From Lycorma delicatula (taxonomy: Eukaryota; Arthropoda; Insecta; Hemiptera; Fulgoridae), in NCBI RefSeq assembly GCF_047948215.1, contig NC_134455.1, positions 305,678,147-305,742,146 of the forward strand: a stretch of 64,000 nucleotides of DNA, in the 5' to 3' direction. The position numbers and the translations under genes are program-made. The notes under the pieces are model-generated. The model searched no databases. It was not told the origin of the DNA and was given only the letters and a program-made list of their open reading frames with translations. Positions 48,221 to 59,652 of this stretch are shown here, one piece after another; position 1 is the stretch's first letter, and every line of letters begins with the position of its first letter.

Positions 48221-48503
48221 TGTTTAGCCTCCGAAACCACCGTAAGGTATTACTTCAGAGGACGAATGAGGATGACATGTGTGAATGTAAATGAAATAGA
48301 ATCTTGTTTAGTCTCAGGTCAACCACTTCTGAGATGTGCGTTTAATTGAAACCCAACTACCAAAGAACACCGGTATCCACGATCTAGTATTCAAATCCGT
48401 ATAAAAGTAACTGCGTTTACTGGGATTTGAACCTTAGAACTCTCGAGTTCAAAATCAGCTGATTTGCGATGACAAGTTAACCACCAGACTAACCCGGTGG
48501 GTT
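48221..48503 (-). mobile_element. tRNA-derived SINE (family B), full length
   Basis: On the minus strand the head is ccaccgggttagtctggtgg, then ttaacttgtcatcgcaaatc, B box aggttcaaatccca, a longer body than family A (cggatttgaatactagatcg, gtagttgggtttcaatt, gagactaaacaagattct), and a 3' tail ctctgaagtaataccttacg then gtggtttcggaggctaaa. The tail matches family A (gaagcaatacctaacggtgg, ccggagttta), although the heads derive from different tRNA-like sequences. A head-only fragment lies at 37061. Confidence 0.8.
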
Positions 48504-48519
48504 ATTCGGCCAACTAAGT

Positions 48520-48675
48520 GTGGGACCGACCCCGGAAGGAGAGTCCGGTGAGATAGGAGGTTTAGTGGGTAGGGCGCAGGTATACATACGCACTCTTAGC
48601 ACCATCTTGCGGAACCTGTAGGCGAGTTCGAATTTCTGCCCGTAAATGGGGTTCCTCCAGTCACCGAAAAAAAAA
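48520..48675 (+). mobile_element. LINE 3' UTR fragment with A tail (R1-like?)
   Basis: GC-rich segment: gtgggaccgaccccggaagg, gataggaggtttagtgggta, cttgcggaacctgtaggcga, atggggttcctccagtcacc and an A run at about 48668-48676. The ending resembles the 3' UTR style of R1-clade LINEs (compare cctcttcctaccaaa at the end of the copy at 53640). No coding sequence remains and no target duplication was seen. Confidence 0.4.
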
Positions 48676-50879
48676 ATTGTGCTACGAAAATATTAATTTT
48701 TTATCATCAACTGCTAACTTTTAAGGGGGCTTTAAGAGATTTGTTGAATATCCAAAATAACGAATAACCTGCGACTTTTATCCTATCAATATTAGTTTAG
48801 TCGACGTCCGTGGCTTTGTTGTAGTATCATGGTTAATTATCCAGTAGGTTTCAAGCTTGAAAAACAATATTTCCATTTCATATTCCAGAGCGTAGCTTAT
48901 GTAGTGAATTAATAAAGAAAAAAAAATTAAAATTTTAAAATAATGTTTTTGTTTAAGCATACAATTATTCAGAATTTCAACAAATATATATATAAATTTT
49001 TTTTTATACTAATAATCTTAATACCGGAAATTTTTTTTTTCTAAATTAATACTATTTTCAAATCATATCTGTTATAGAAATTAATTAATATATATATAGG
49101 TATTAAGGGTTGATTTATATTTAATATTACCGATTTAAAATGTTTTATCTTCTTAGGGTACAAAGGTATAGCTACAGATAGCCCAGGATCAAAAGTATTA
49201 GAAAAATTTATTTACTTACTATGTAAGTTTAAAGTTTTCATTACTTTTAATTGCTAATTCTACAATTAATTCATCATCTGTCCATTCCATTACCAGATGT
49301 GGTTTCCTTTATAGCAAATTAAGGCTCGTTAATTTGGATTAAATTTTATTTACTACTTAATGAGTTTTCTTAACCTAAATACCTCCTCTGTAATCTGTTA
49401 CCTCTTTTTATTCACTTTCCAACAAGTATTTTTTGCTTGCTGAGCTCTTACTTTCCTTAATTTTAATAGAGCACATTTAAATTTTTAAAATTTGTTTTAG
49501 TTTAAAATATAATGTATTCTGACGTATGTTTAATCAAGAAGGGATGGAAAGTACAAAGATAAAATTCTAGTCAGTTAACTAGAATTACTCTAATAAATTA
49601 AAAAAATTAAGATTAAAAATTCGATGTTTACTTCTTTCCTGTTTATGTTACATTATGTTTACTCGAAAATTGCAGTAGTATGTTCTCTAATGTCTATCAC
49701 AATTTAGACTTCTAAAATTCATCTATCATTGACACTTCCTGATTTATTATCATGATTTATTTCGAACACTAAATACTTATATTTTTTTCGGTTTTACTTT
49801 AACTTTTGTTTGCAACCTGCCTATTCCATTTCTTTCTCAATCAGGAATTATTCTTATTTTCTCATTTATTAAATTATTGTATTAAAACTAATTTTTTCAT
49901 AATTAGGGATGTTAATTTTCATGTTTTAAAAACTATATTAATATAGTTTGATTGCAGATATTAACATTTTAGTAGTTAGGAGAAGTTTAAATAAATACTA
50001 TAAACATATTAAAATAAATATTTTTCACTTTATGAAAATATACTATAAGAATATCTCTTAACACTTCTAATTTTATAAATATGAATTATGTATAAATTTA
50101 ATTAAGTAAATCCAGTTCATCCTTTGAAAGAAAATATTTTTAATAATTTAAATATTTAAAAAAAAAAGTATATTAACTTATAAATCGTACCCAAGATCAT
50201 ATAAATCATTAACCTAAAATCGTTCTTTTATGTGATAAAATAGAATCTACTTTTTATTAATGCAAGGAAAATGTATTTTGTTCAGTTCTAATTAAGTTCT
50301 TTAATTGTTTGCTTAAATCATTAAAATTGATTTTGGGTTATTTTAAAAAGCGAATTTTATAACTTTACTACTTGATCTAAAATGACCTTACAGCCTGATT
50401 GAAAAAAAAACTGGAAAGTTGGAAACGAAATAAGAAATTGAGAAATGTAAAACAAGGAATGATCGACAAGGAATGATCGAAATGGAATAGGCAGGCTGCA
50501 AATAAACGGAGATCCAAGAAATTATTATTATTAGTGTAAATGTTAGTATATCAGTGTATTATTATTATTATTAGTTAAATTATATTATTTAGTGTTCACA
50601 ATAACTGAGGATAATAAATTCTTTATTATTATAAAGAATTTGTCGATGACAGAAGAATTTTAGAAGTGTAATGTATGATAACCTGTGTAAAGTGTAATGT
50701 ATGAAATATATCAATAAACGAAATGTAACATAAATAGAAATGAAGTGTAAACTGAATTCTAAAATAAGGTTCAGATTTTTGGATGAATTAAGGTGAAGTT
50801 TTTAAGAAACATACAAGGAAACACGAGAAGAAATCAAATAAGGAGTCCTATTAGAGAAATCAAGAATATAGAGACGACT
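48676..50879. other. AT-rich DNA without recognisable gene
   Basis: No feature recognised. Confidence 0.45.
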
Positions 50880-51110
50880 GCAGAAGGAAAATAAATAGAA
50901 TGAACTAAGATAGAAAACGCAAAGTGAAGAATAAAAAATTAAATGTTTAATTTATGACCTACAGATACGTAGAGGTAGACCAAGAAAAAGATGAATATGT
51001 GATAAATTGTGGAAAGGAAGACCTGTAAACGAAAATATAGTAGAGAAGGATTTCAAAGAGGAATGGTGGAGATTCGTAAAGTGAAACCAACCCAATAAAA
51101 GATGGGTGAA
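50880..51110 (+). pseudogene. Possible LINE reverse transcriptase C-terminus
   Basis: One plus-strand frame reads RRGRPRKR*ICDKLWKGRPV followed by NIVEKDFKEEWWRFVK, preceded in a nearby frame by a basic stretch. The GRPR(K/M)RW word is common at the C-terminus of RTE-like LINE polyproteins. There is no other support, so the call is weak. Confidence 0.3.
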
Positions 51111-53627
51111 GGAAAAGGACGGACACAAAATAAATCTATAAGTAGATTTTCACTAATGAATAAGAGATATTATGATGAAAATGAGAGATTTATTTTAAAT
51201 AGTCTGAAAATTGATTTATTTGCAGATAATCAGGTTGTTACAGCCTTGCCAAAAATTTCCTCAGTTACCGTAAATAATTTCTAATATACAAGCTTTAATC
51301 GTCAAACAAGGGTCACAATATTTCTCAAAAGGGTATTTACTCACTGCAATAAAAATTACGAATTTGATGAATTATTTGAACAACAGTATTTAATTTTTGG
51401 AAAAATATATTAATATTTTGATTCAATATATAATCTACATAACAATCATATTTTACATCATTAAATAGCTTATGTAGTGTAATATGAAGATTTATGAAGG
51501 AAACATTAAGTAATGACTTCTTATATCAAAATCTGACACCTATGAAACTATGATTTCCAGAGAAACTCGATTTTATTTATAGGAATGAGGTAAGGATATA
51601 GTTAGTATTCAAGAAGAAATGTTTCAGATTCAGTGAATGAATAATTTTAATTGAATGTAATTACATGATATGTTTGTTTAATTACACTAGGCAAGATTGG
51701 GTTTTTGTTTTGTATAAGAAAAATGTTAGATATTCTTTATCGTGTAGATAGATAGACCAATCTTTAATTATAATAAACCAATAAAAATGAAAAACTAAAA
51801 TATACTGGGAGGTTTACGAATAGTTTTATCAATTTGAATTTTTTCCACAAGTAAATAGATATTTTACCTGAAAAATACATGACTGATAATTTTATTTAAC
51901 GAATTATAAACTGGAAGTAGAAATCTCAGTTTCACAAAATTTTGAATAATTTAAATGGATATCCCGAAATTTGTTTTGTAGAATTTTATAGTTAGCATCT
52001 GTAAAGAAATTTAATTTGTCTTTATAAATAGCCTTAGAAATTAGGGAATAAATTATTTATTTAATCCAGTATGGCTGATGTTAATTTTTTTAAAGATAAT
52101 GTTGTACTAACTTTGAGAGCTGAATTCTAACATGTACCAGAATTAGATCCCAAAGTTTATAGAATCATTAGATTTAACATAAAGTTATCCTAATATACTC
52201 GTATTTATTGATGGTTAAAAAACAACACAAAATGTAGTTTTGTAAAAAAATTCCCGTTTTTATCTGTGCTAAATTTCAAGTTTCTCTTACAGAATCACAC
52301 GATTTACAGAGATAAGGAATTACATCTTAAGTTCTCATTAATCCTCTTAAGGATCATGGAAAATTGTTAGAATAAGGAGCATTCTTAGACATTTAGAAAA
52401 TATTATTTTAACTATTGTAGGAGTGAATATTTCAGACATTATTTTGTATTGATTCAACGGAGCGAAATATTGTGGTTTGAAAAACTAGTTTGTGCAATTG
52501 TTATTCCTTTATAAAAAAATAAATAATAAGAGTGTTAATCCAGTTCTATAAAAATCATACCCCAGCCTATTAAGAAGAAATAATAATATCTTTTCCTAAT
52601 AAGGAAAAATCCTATTGTCGATGTTTAGCTTTCTATATAACGGGAAAATCCCTGCCATGCCTCAGGTTTCTAGCATTCTTTTTACGTACCTTTTTAATTT
52701 AACCACTTAAGAATTGTTACAATGCTGAATTTCACCATCCTAACTAATCGACAAATAGAAGCATTAGTAACGAGTGAGCCAGTGACGACTTTTCATTCTT
52801 TATATTTCGAAATCTATTTAAAAGAAGAAGGTCGTCGATAAAAATGCTGCTTACATACATAGCTTTCTATACACTATATTAGAGCTCATATACATTACAA
52901 ATAGAGGCTTATCTTACGAAATGTCCCCTTTAGTCATGTTGAAAGAGTTTTTTCCTTGAAATTCCCCGATTGTTCTTCGATGTTTCAGTTTACTGACCTA
53001 GGATAATATTTGTGTAAATCCAGAAAACGTATAGAAATTGCCTGAGTAAGATCGTTTGGATAGATATATTGATTTTATTTTTAAGAATAATTCTATAAAT
53101 AGTTATTTAAAATAATTTAAATATTGTTAAAGTATTAATAAAAGACGCAAATAGATAATGAAATTACATAAAAAATAAACAGAAAAAGTTTCACATAAGC
53201 AATATAAAAATGTGAGTACTTCATTCATAATTAATTCATGAATAAAAAGAATCAGTTTAATGAAAATTTGATTCTTTTTATAAAATTATTTTATTAATAA
53301 GTTTTGTTACATCTAAGTATCAAACGTTATGTTTTATTAGTGGTATATTGTTAGCTGTAATACTTTTTATATCAGTTGGTGATTGAAGATTAATTCATTT
53401 ACTCACTTAGCTTACTTTATTAATCCTCTTTGTTTCCCTCATCGATCACAGTACAGTAAATACATTTTATTGTTATTCGTACTTCTTATTGGTTAATTGT
53501 TTTCTCTTCAAATATTTTATCAATCCATTTTAACAAATGATATTTAATTTCATGTTTATTTGAAGAGAATGACTAAAATCCCATATTTTTAAATTATGTA
53601 CTTCAGAAGATAAGATCGTTTCCAAGG
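51111..53627. other. AT-rich DNA without recognisable gene
   Basis: The short open frame at 51102-51284 has no motif. No transposon terminus was recognised. Confidence 0.45.
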
Positions 53628-54920
53628 TAGGAAATGTGTGGGCTCTCGGACCGACTGTATGATTTCAGGAAGGGAAGATCCACTTTGGATGCACTGAAGA
53701 GGGTCATCTCCATAGTCTACTGTGCATTCAGGGGTTCTAGACGCACAAGGATGATTCAGTTGTTGGACTTCCTTAGTTGTTGGACTTACTTAGTGAGGTT
53801 CATCCAGAGTTATCTGTAGCAACGTAAAATCATGGTTTCGATGGCAGACGACAGTTTGGACATCTTCATGGAACGAGGGGTGCCTCAGGAGTACTATGTC
53901 GGGGTCTGTCTTGTGGAATCTTGTTTATAACGAAATCCTTGACCTCGACTGACCGTATGAGGTGCAGGCGGTAGGATTCACTGATGACGTTGCACTAGTC
54001 GCGGTGGACAAGGGTTCACAGCAGCAGGTAGCTAAGGTAAACCGGGCCGTTAGTATGGCGAAGGGGTGAATGGAGACGAAGGGGCTGATACACGCTGCCA
54101 AGAAAACGGAGGTGTTGGTCTCGGCAGTACGGAGGTGGCTTCCGCCCCTGTGAGTACATTGGCGATACATTGTTGGAATCAGTCAGATGCCCGAAATTTC
54201 TGAATATCTGTTTGGATCATGAGCAGAAATTCACCAGCCACGTGGATGAATTGGTTAGCAAAGCAGAAAAGGTGACCGGTGCGCTTACCAGGTTGATGGC
54301 CAATGTGGGAAGTCCTGCGGCAAGCTCCTTTCCATGACGGTGTCTCCTGTGGTCCTGCATGCAGAGCCGATGTGGCAACAAGCTTTACGATTCCGAAGAT
54401 GTAGGACGTCGTTGAATATGGTTCTAAGAAGGATGGCCCTTAGAGTTGTATCCGGCTGTAGGATTGTTTCCTTTGATGCTGCCTTCGTCATAGCAAGTGT
54501 GCCACCTGTTGGGTTGAGAGTAGCCGGGCGTGCGGACCGGGCAGCTAGCATCTCGAAACAGGATGCTCGGGAAAGCGTACTGGTAAGGTGGCAGGAGATG
54601 TGGGAAAGGTCAAAAATGGGAACGTGGACCTTCTGCATTCTCCCGAACATAAAAACGTGGGTCTGTCGGGAGCATAGGAATACTAAATTTTGGTTGACCG
54701 AATTATTGACATGACCGGGTCTCCCCAACCCAACCCGAGAAGATCCGCAGGCCATACGGTAGCCCAGATACGGGACCTGTGGTGCTGGTACAAAAGGGGG
54801 AGGTGTTTTCAGTGAATCCCCGTAATATTCGAAAAACCACACACACCCAGTAGCGCGGGCTGCTGGGCGTCTGATTGCAGATTCCTCTTCCTACCAAAAA
54901 AAAAAAGATAGGAAATGTGT
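53628..54920 (+). mobile_element. R1-clade LINE insertion, 5' truncated, with poly-A and 12-bp target duplication
   Basis: The element (53640-54908) is bracketed by taggaaatgtgt at 53628-53639 and 54909-54920. It opens inside the reverse transcriptase at LSDRLYDFRKGRSTLDALKR. It continues with YLVRFIQSYL after a deletion of the intervening catalytic region, then a GVPQ word, ADD-region remnants (about 53970-54000), KAEKVTGALTRLMANVG, LRFRRCRTSLNMVLRRMALR, a VVSGCR word, LVRWQEMWERSKMGTW and the C-terminus ending TKFWLTELLT and a stop near 54714. A ~190-base GC-rich 3' UTR ends cctcttcctacc plus an A run. The frame is open from 54334 to 54714 but broken upstream. Classical R1 inserts in 28S rDNA; this one does not. 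Confidence 0.88.
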
Positions 54921-57079
54921 TGTATATAACGTAACAAAATTGTAAAATTTGAGCAGTTAATTTGTTATAGAAATAAATAAATAAAAATGTAATGTCATTG
55001 TTTTGTTTAGGCTATCGAATTTGACGCACATAATATTAGTTTTATTTTAAAAACTATCAAAATATAATGGGTAATTGGAAGTGAGTCGCATTGACATTTT
55101 AAATTGCTTGTTTGTCATTGGGACTGATTATTAACATATTTACATTGGGAAAAAATTATTTAGTACAAATTAATTTTTAAATCAGTACATGAGTGTAAAT
55201 AAACATCCATGTTTAAACATTCAGTTGTGATTTTAGCATGTAAATAGGTTGGTCGTTGTTCAAAGTCTTTTGCGTTAAGGATTAATCTTCTATTAATGTT
55301 TGAATATTCGACGTCAGTCAATAAAATTATCTTGTGAATTTGTAGAAAACTCAGAATAAACTAAATTCTGCTGTTAAAGTATTGTTTGCCACACCAAAAG
55401 AAATTACAGAAGTCGTACATTTCTAATTATAGCAAACAGTACCGAGGGACTTGTAGTGAAACTGATTAAAATTCTTACTGAGAGGAGACGTAGCCTTTGT
55501 TTAAATCACTGCGAAAGAAAAACACAACAAAAACAGATAATGGTAGATGTAGTAAAAAAAAGATTACGCGTACCTAAATTTATAACGCGTTGACATATAA
55601 TAACTGATGAAAATTTATCAAATATGTCAAATGATGACAAGGTATGATTTATTGCACCTTGTATATATTTTTTAATAACTTTGATTTTTTTAATCTTTGA
55701 AGTATCTTTATATTGGCGTTAATAATTAATTATAACATGCGGCAGTGAGCTTACTGTAGTTGGAGATATGAAGCAAATTTAAAAAGTTTATAAGTGAGTT
55801 TTTCGTTAATAAAAATAAGAAAAAAATTAAATTAAAAAAGAAATAATTTTTTTTTCTTTTTAACTACTCTTTCATATAATATTTTTAAGGTTTATTTTCT
55901 CATTTTTTCTAAAACCGTTTTTTAAACGTTTTACTTCTCCAGTATTTAATCTCTCTTTAAATCAAGCTTACTTATATTTTTATTCCAGAATAATGAGTAA
56001 CAAATTTATACTTTTTTAAAAAAAATTACAATTAGAAATATAAATATATTTCGTTATCTATTTAACCTGTATTTCTATTCACAGATAACTAATTTATAAA
56101 TTTATTGATTTGCATAAATATAATTACATCGCATTAATTTTTTATTTATATTTCTGTTAAAATTAACATTATTAAAATAATCACATTTTCCATTTTTAAT
56201 TTAGTTTTGTTGGCTTCTCTGGTAACATAAAAAGCGCTACTGTTGTAATATAAACATTAAACAGGAAGATATTAGCAAAAAGAAGATAATTTTTATATTT
56301 TAATTTTACAATTGTGAAAACGTTTGTTACCAGTCTTTATTATGAATAATCGATAAAGACCATATAGCATACCCATAATATATGCTTAAAACCACCATAA
56401 AATAATTAAAGAAATATTTATCATCCAAATTTTCCTTTGAATAATTTATTTGTATAACTTTAAAATATGTACATTTTAACTACATTATATCAATTTTAAT
56501 TATTGTGTAAAGAATTATGCAGTATTAATATATTTTAATTTCAAAATATACTCTATAAAATTATGCGTTTTTTTTTTTAAATACAGCTTCATCCCCTGTT
56601 CGTATTTAAAAAGCGTATTACTATTATAATCTACTTGAAAAGAATTAGGGAGTGAAGGTGATTCATTGGTAATTCTTCCATTCCGGCATTTCTCTAAACA
56701 GTCTAAACCACTAAAAACTGAACTAATTTCAGTTAGCTTGAAAATATATATTGTTAAAAAGAATTGCCATAAATGCTAAGATAATTGTAAAAAAAATTTG
56801 TATGTTACATTGAGGAAATATTTATCTAAGTTGAAAAAAAACATTCTGCTCACTTGAGAAATGAGACTTACAGTAATCAGAGTAAAACTTATAAGCAAAG
56901 AAAAAACACAATTTTTAAAAGAACTAAATAAAAAAACAAAATAGAAAAGTACTGAAATTGTGGTATCAGCTGAAGTTAAAATTAGGCCTACGTTATAGAA
57001 ATTACTGGGCTGGTATGTCATTAATAAAGATGTAACTCGGAATTTTTGTTTTATGAATACTGACACCAGACTGGTATTC
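54921..57079. other. AT-rich DNA without recognisable gene
   Basis: No feature recognised. The 96-codon minus-strand frame at 56776-57066 is Phe/Leu/Ser-rich, as expected by chance in this composition. Confidence 0.45.
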
Positions 57080-58850
57080 CGTATAAAATTTACGAGAGGA
57101 CCATTTTAGGGCAAGATCCTCCGCTTCTATGTGAAAGAATCCCCGAAGTTGGTCATTATCCGACAGATGGCGACAATAGTTTTTTCGGGCACGACTTAAT
57201 TTTCTCTTTCGTGTATCTGAAATGTGGCGTTCTCACCTATCCACACTTCTTACTTTATGGCAGGGGTAGGGAAGACTGCCATCGTACCAACTCGGAATAA
57301 GCTTAGGTCCATCATAGACTATGACCACTTGGGTCTTCTCTAATGAAAGCTGAAGCGCGATTCTCTGCTGAGGCAATAATATTTATCGCTTTGATCGTCT
57401 GTATCCCGCACTACAGTAATTTCTATAATCACCCGTTCTGATGAACTTCCAGGACTCTGAAATCCATTCCTGGGTGATAACATAGTTGAAAACATCGACC
57501 AAACACTTAATTTTACAACCATAAACAAGCCGGGGATGGCATCCAAGCCGGGTGTCTTATCGCGTTCGATATTACAACAAACCACCACAAGCTCTTCTGT
57601 GGTGATAGAAAGATATCAACAGTTCTTTCCTCGCGGTTTATCACATCGCATCAAGATGAGAGAAAGAAAAGATCTCTCTTTGTAATTCAATAGAGCAGCC
57701 CTGTCTTAAACGGGTGTATCCAGACCAAATTTGTGTGATAATTTTACAGCCGTCTCTCCAGATATCCTCGTGGAGGACATCGCAGGGTCTCCCGCACTTC
57801 TGTCGTTTGGTCCTGGAGATCTCGATTCAGCCTAGTCCTTTTGAGCTCGTACCGGCAATAGGTACCGAGTTCGATATCATCCCTTCGGCCCTCTGGCAGT
57901 CTTTACCTGGTGTTCACTGTACACTGGTGTTCACTTTACCTGGTGTTTGACTGTTAACATCAGAAATTCACCCATTTTCCTTGACAGCCTGCCTGACAGC
58001 TCGGTTTGGTTTCCTTAAATACGTCAGCGATGATGCCTGAGAGATCTTCTGGGTCTTTGAGGTCAATGTCCTCCTAGCTGACTACTGAACGAGAAGTCTT
58101 CTTCCGTTCGCTTTTAAGACTGTCACAGAATCGCCCTATGTTCTGACACGCCCTATGATCCGCTCGTCAGGAGCGCAGCCTAGGTGGTCATATATCGTTA
58201 ACAATGGGTTAGTGTAGAAATCGTTTTCTACCGAGAGTTTTTGCCGGTTATCTGCTTAATTCTGCTACTAAATCTTCTAAAAAAGCATCGAATGGACGGT
58301 TCGGCGAGATACACAAACTAACAGCACCATCGAATTCTCTAGCCAGGCATAGCCTGAGCCGCTGCAGGAGCTGCTGCCAACATCGCAGACCCGCTGATAA
58401 TCTCAGCAGCTAATACTACATTTGGTTCGCTTCACAGTATGCAGATTTTTTTCCCGTCTTCCAGCTTTTTTTAGATTAATTTGAATAAGTTTCATTCTTT
58501 ATTCTTTGAGCAAACTTTACTATCAGTCCTGATAGTAAATCAGCTCATCTGACAGCTCATCTTTGGCCTTCTTTATATTTGATCCTCTTCTGTCCAATCT
58601 TGCCACAATTTAACCAAAGCTCCGAACGGTCTGGGGCCTTGCACATTGAGGCAAGAGTTGAATTGTAGCACCTAAAGCATTTCACTTCCTTCTCCCCTCT
58701 CGAAAAATGACAGCTGACCCACCCTATAAGGATCGTGCCTTGTCATGAGCTTACGAGCAGCGTTCTCGGGCAGCGCCACAGTCACCTTATGAGAATTTCC
58801 GAAGGCCGCCTGATGGATATATCTGTTACCGTTCTTGCAAATAGATAACA
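57080..58850 (-). pseudogene. R1-clade LINE, ORF1 zinc knuckles to start of reverse transcriptase
   Basis: Read on the minus strand from 58850: TVALPENAARKLM, then HDPYRVGQL, KCFRC (about 58667-58685), CKAPDRSELWLNCGK (58600-58650), a worn CCHC array like that of R1 ORF1. A long GC-rich but broken middle holds DLKDPEDLSGIIADVFKETK, and near 57500-57560 there is KTPGLDAIPGL, the K(A/T)PGxDxIP motif that opens the RT fingers, then FGGPKL-like and KLIPSWYDGSLP-type words toward 57260. Reverse transcriptase catalytic boxes and 3' UTR are missing, so the copy is truncated at both ends. It is older and more disrupted than the copy at 53640. Confidence 0.65.
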
Positions 58851-59127
58851 ATTACGTTTGCCCAAACGAAACATGTAGCTGTTAGTTGTGACTTATTTTT
58901 ATAGATTTAATATAAATTCTAACCAAAATAATACCAAATGATACTGATATTAATATACGACTGTTCATTTATATTACTTCCCTATGCCTTGTAAACAAAC
59001 TCATCTATAGTTTACAACATCCATCTATAATTTCTTTTATGAAAGATGAATCTTGGTGTAAGGTAAATGATATATGTACCGTTTCTGAACGTACACAAAA
59101 GCAGGTTGGTTCAAGGAAACTGAAATA
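58851..59127. other. Unassigned flank
   Basis: AT-rich, no motif. Confidence 0.4.
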
Positions 59128-59652
59128 TACAAAATGTCCCATGAAGAAACGGAGAAACTTTAAGGACATGTTCTACTGGTAAGGATGGTAACATGTCCTA
59201 CTACTGGTAGGATTTCTACACTTCTAATAAAAAGAAGACCTACTGTAACTTTTGGGAACCAAATTAAGGAGTAAAATTGGTGTTCTGTTGTGTAATTTGA
59301 GTTGACAGATAGAATAAAGAGATCCCAGAACTGTAATTTAGATATCAGAACAGTTTTTAAGATATCCGACGTAAAACACAAAATTTGGTATCGAAAAATA
59401 AGTTTTTTTTAGGTTTGTGTAATTTTCAGTTTATTTTTCGTTTAAATTACATAAGAAATCATCAACTTTACTTCTTAACTGAGCTCCAAAAATTGCAGTA
59501 GGGCTTCATTTTATTAGAAGAGCTGAAATCCGGGCAAAACTTTTCGCTAGCCGTATCTTGAAAACAAAGCGTGTTTATATGAACGTTTTTCATTATTTTT
59601 ACTGTAGAATATGTCTTGAAAGTTTCTCTGTTTCTTCGTGAGGCACTTTATA
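59128..59652. mobile_element. MITE candidate with ~50-bp terminal inverted repeats
   Basis: The left end reads tacaaaatgtcccatgaaga, aacggagaaactttaaggac and atgttctac. The reverse complement of the right end (59604-59652) reads tataaagtgcctcacgaaga, aacagagaaactttcaagac and atattctac. The arms agree at about 42 of 50 positions. TA lies at both borders, as expected for a Tc1/mariner-type target. The interior (~425 bases) is noncoding, with an internal direct repeat of acatgt(c)ctactggta-like sequence near 59165-59205. It would depend on a transposase supplied elsewhere; no transposase in this window has matching ends. Confidence 0.72.

Noticed and set aside
54285..54842. 185-codon minus-strand frame, the longest in the window
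   Set aside because: It is the antisense shadow of the R1-clade reverse transcriptase C-terminus and 3' UTR on the plus strand.
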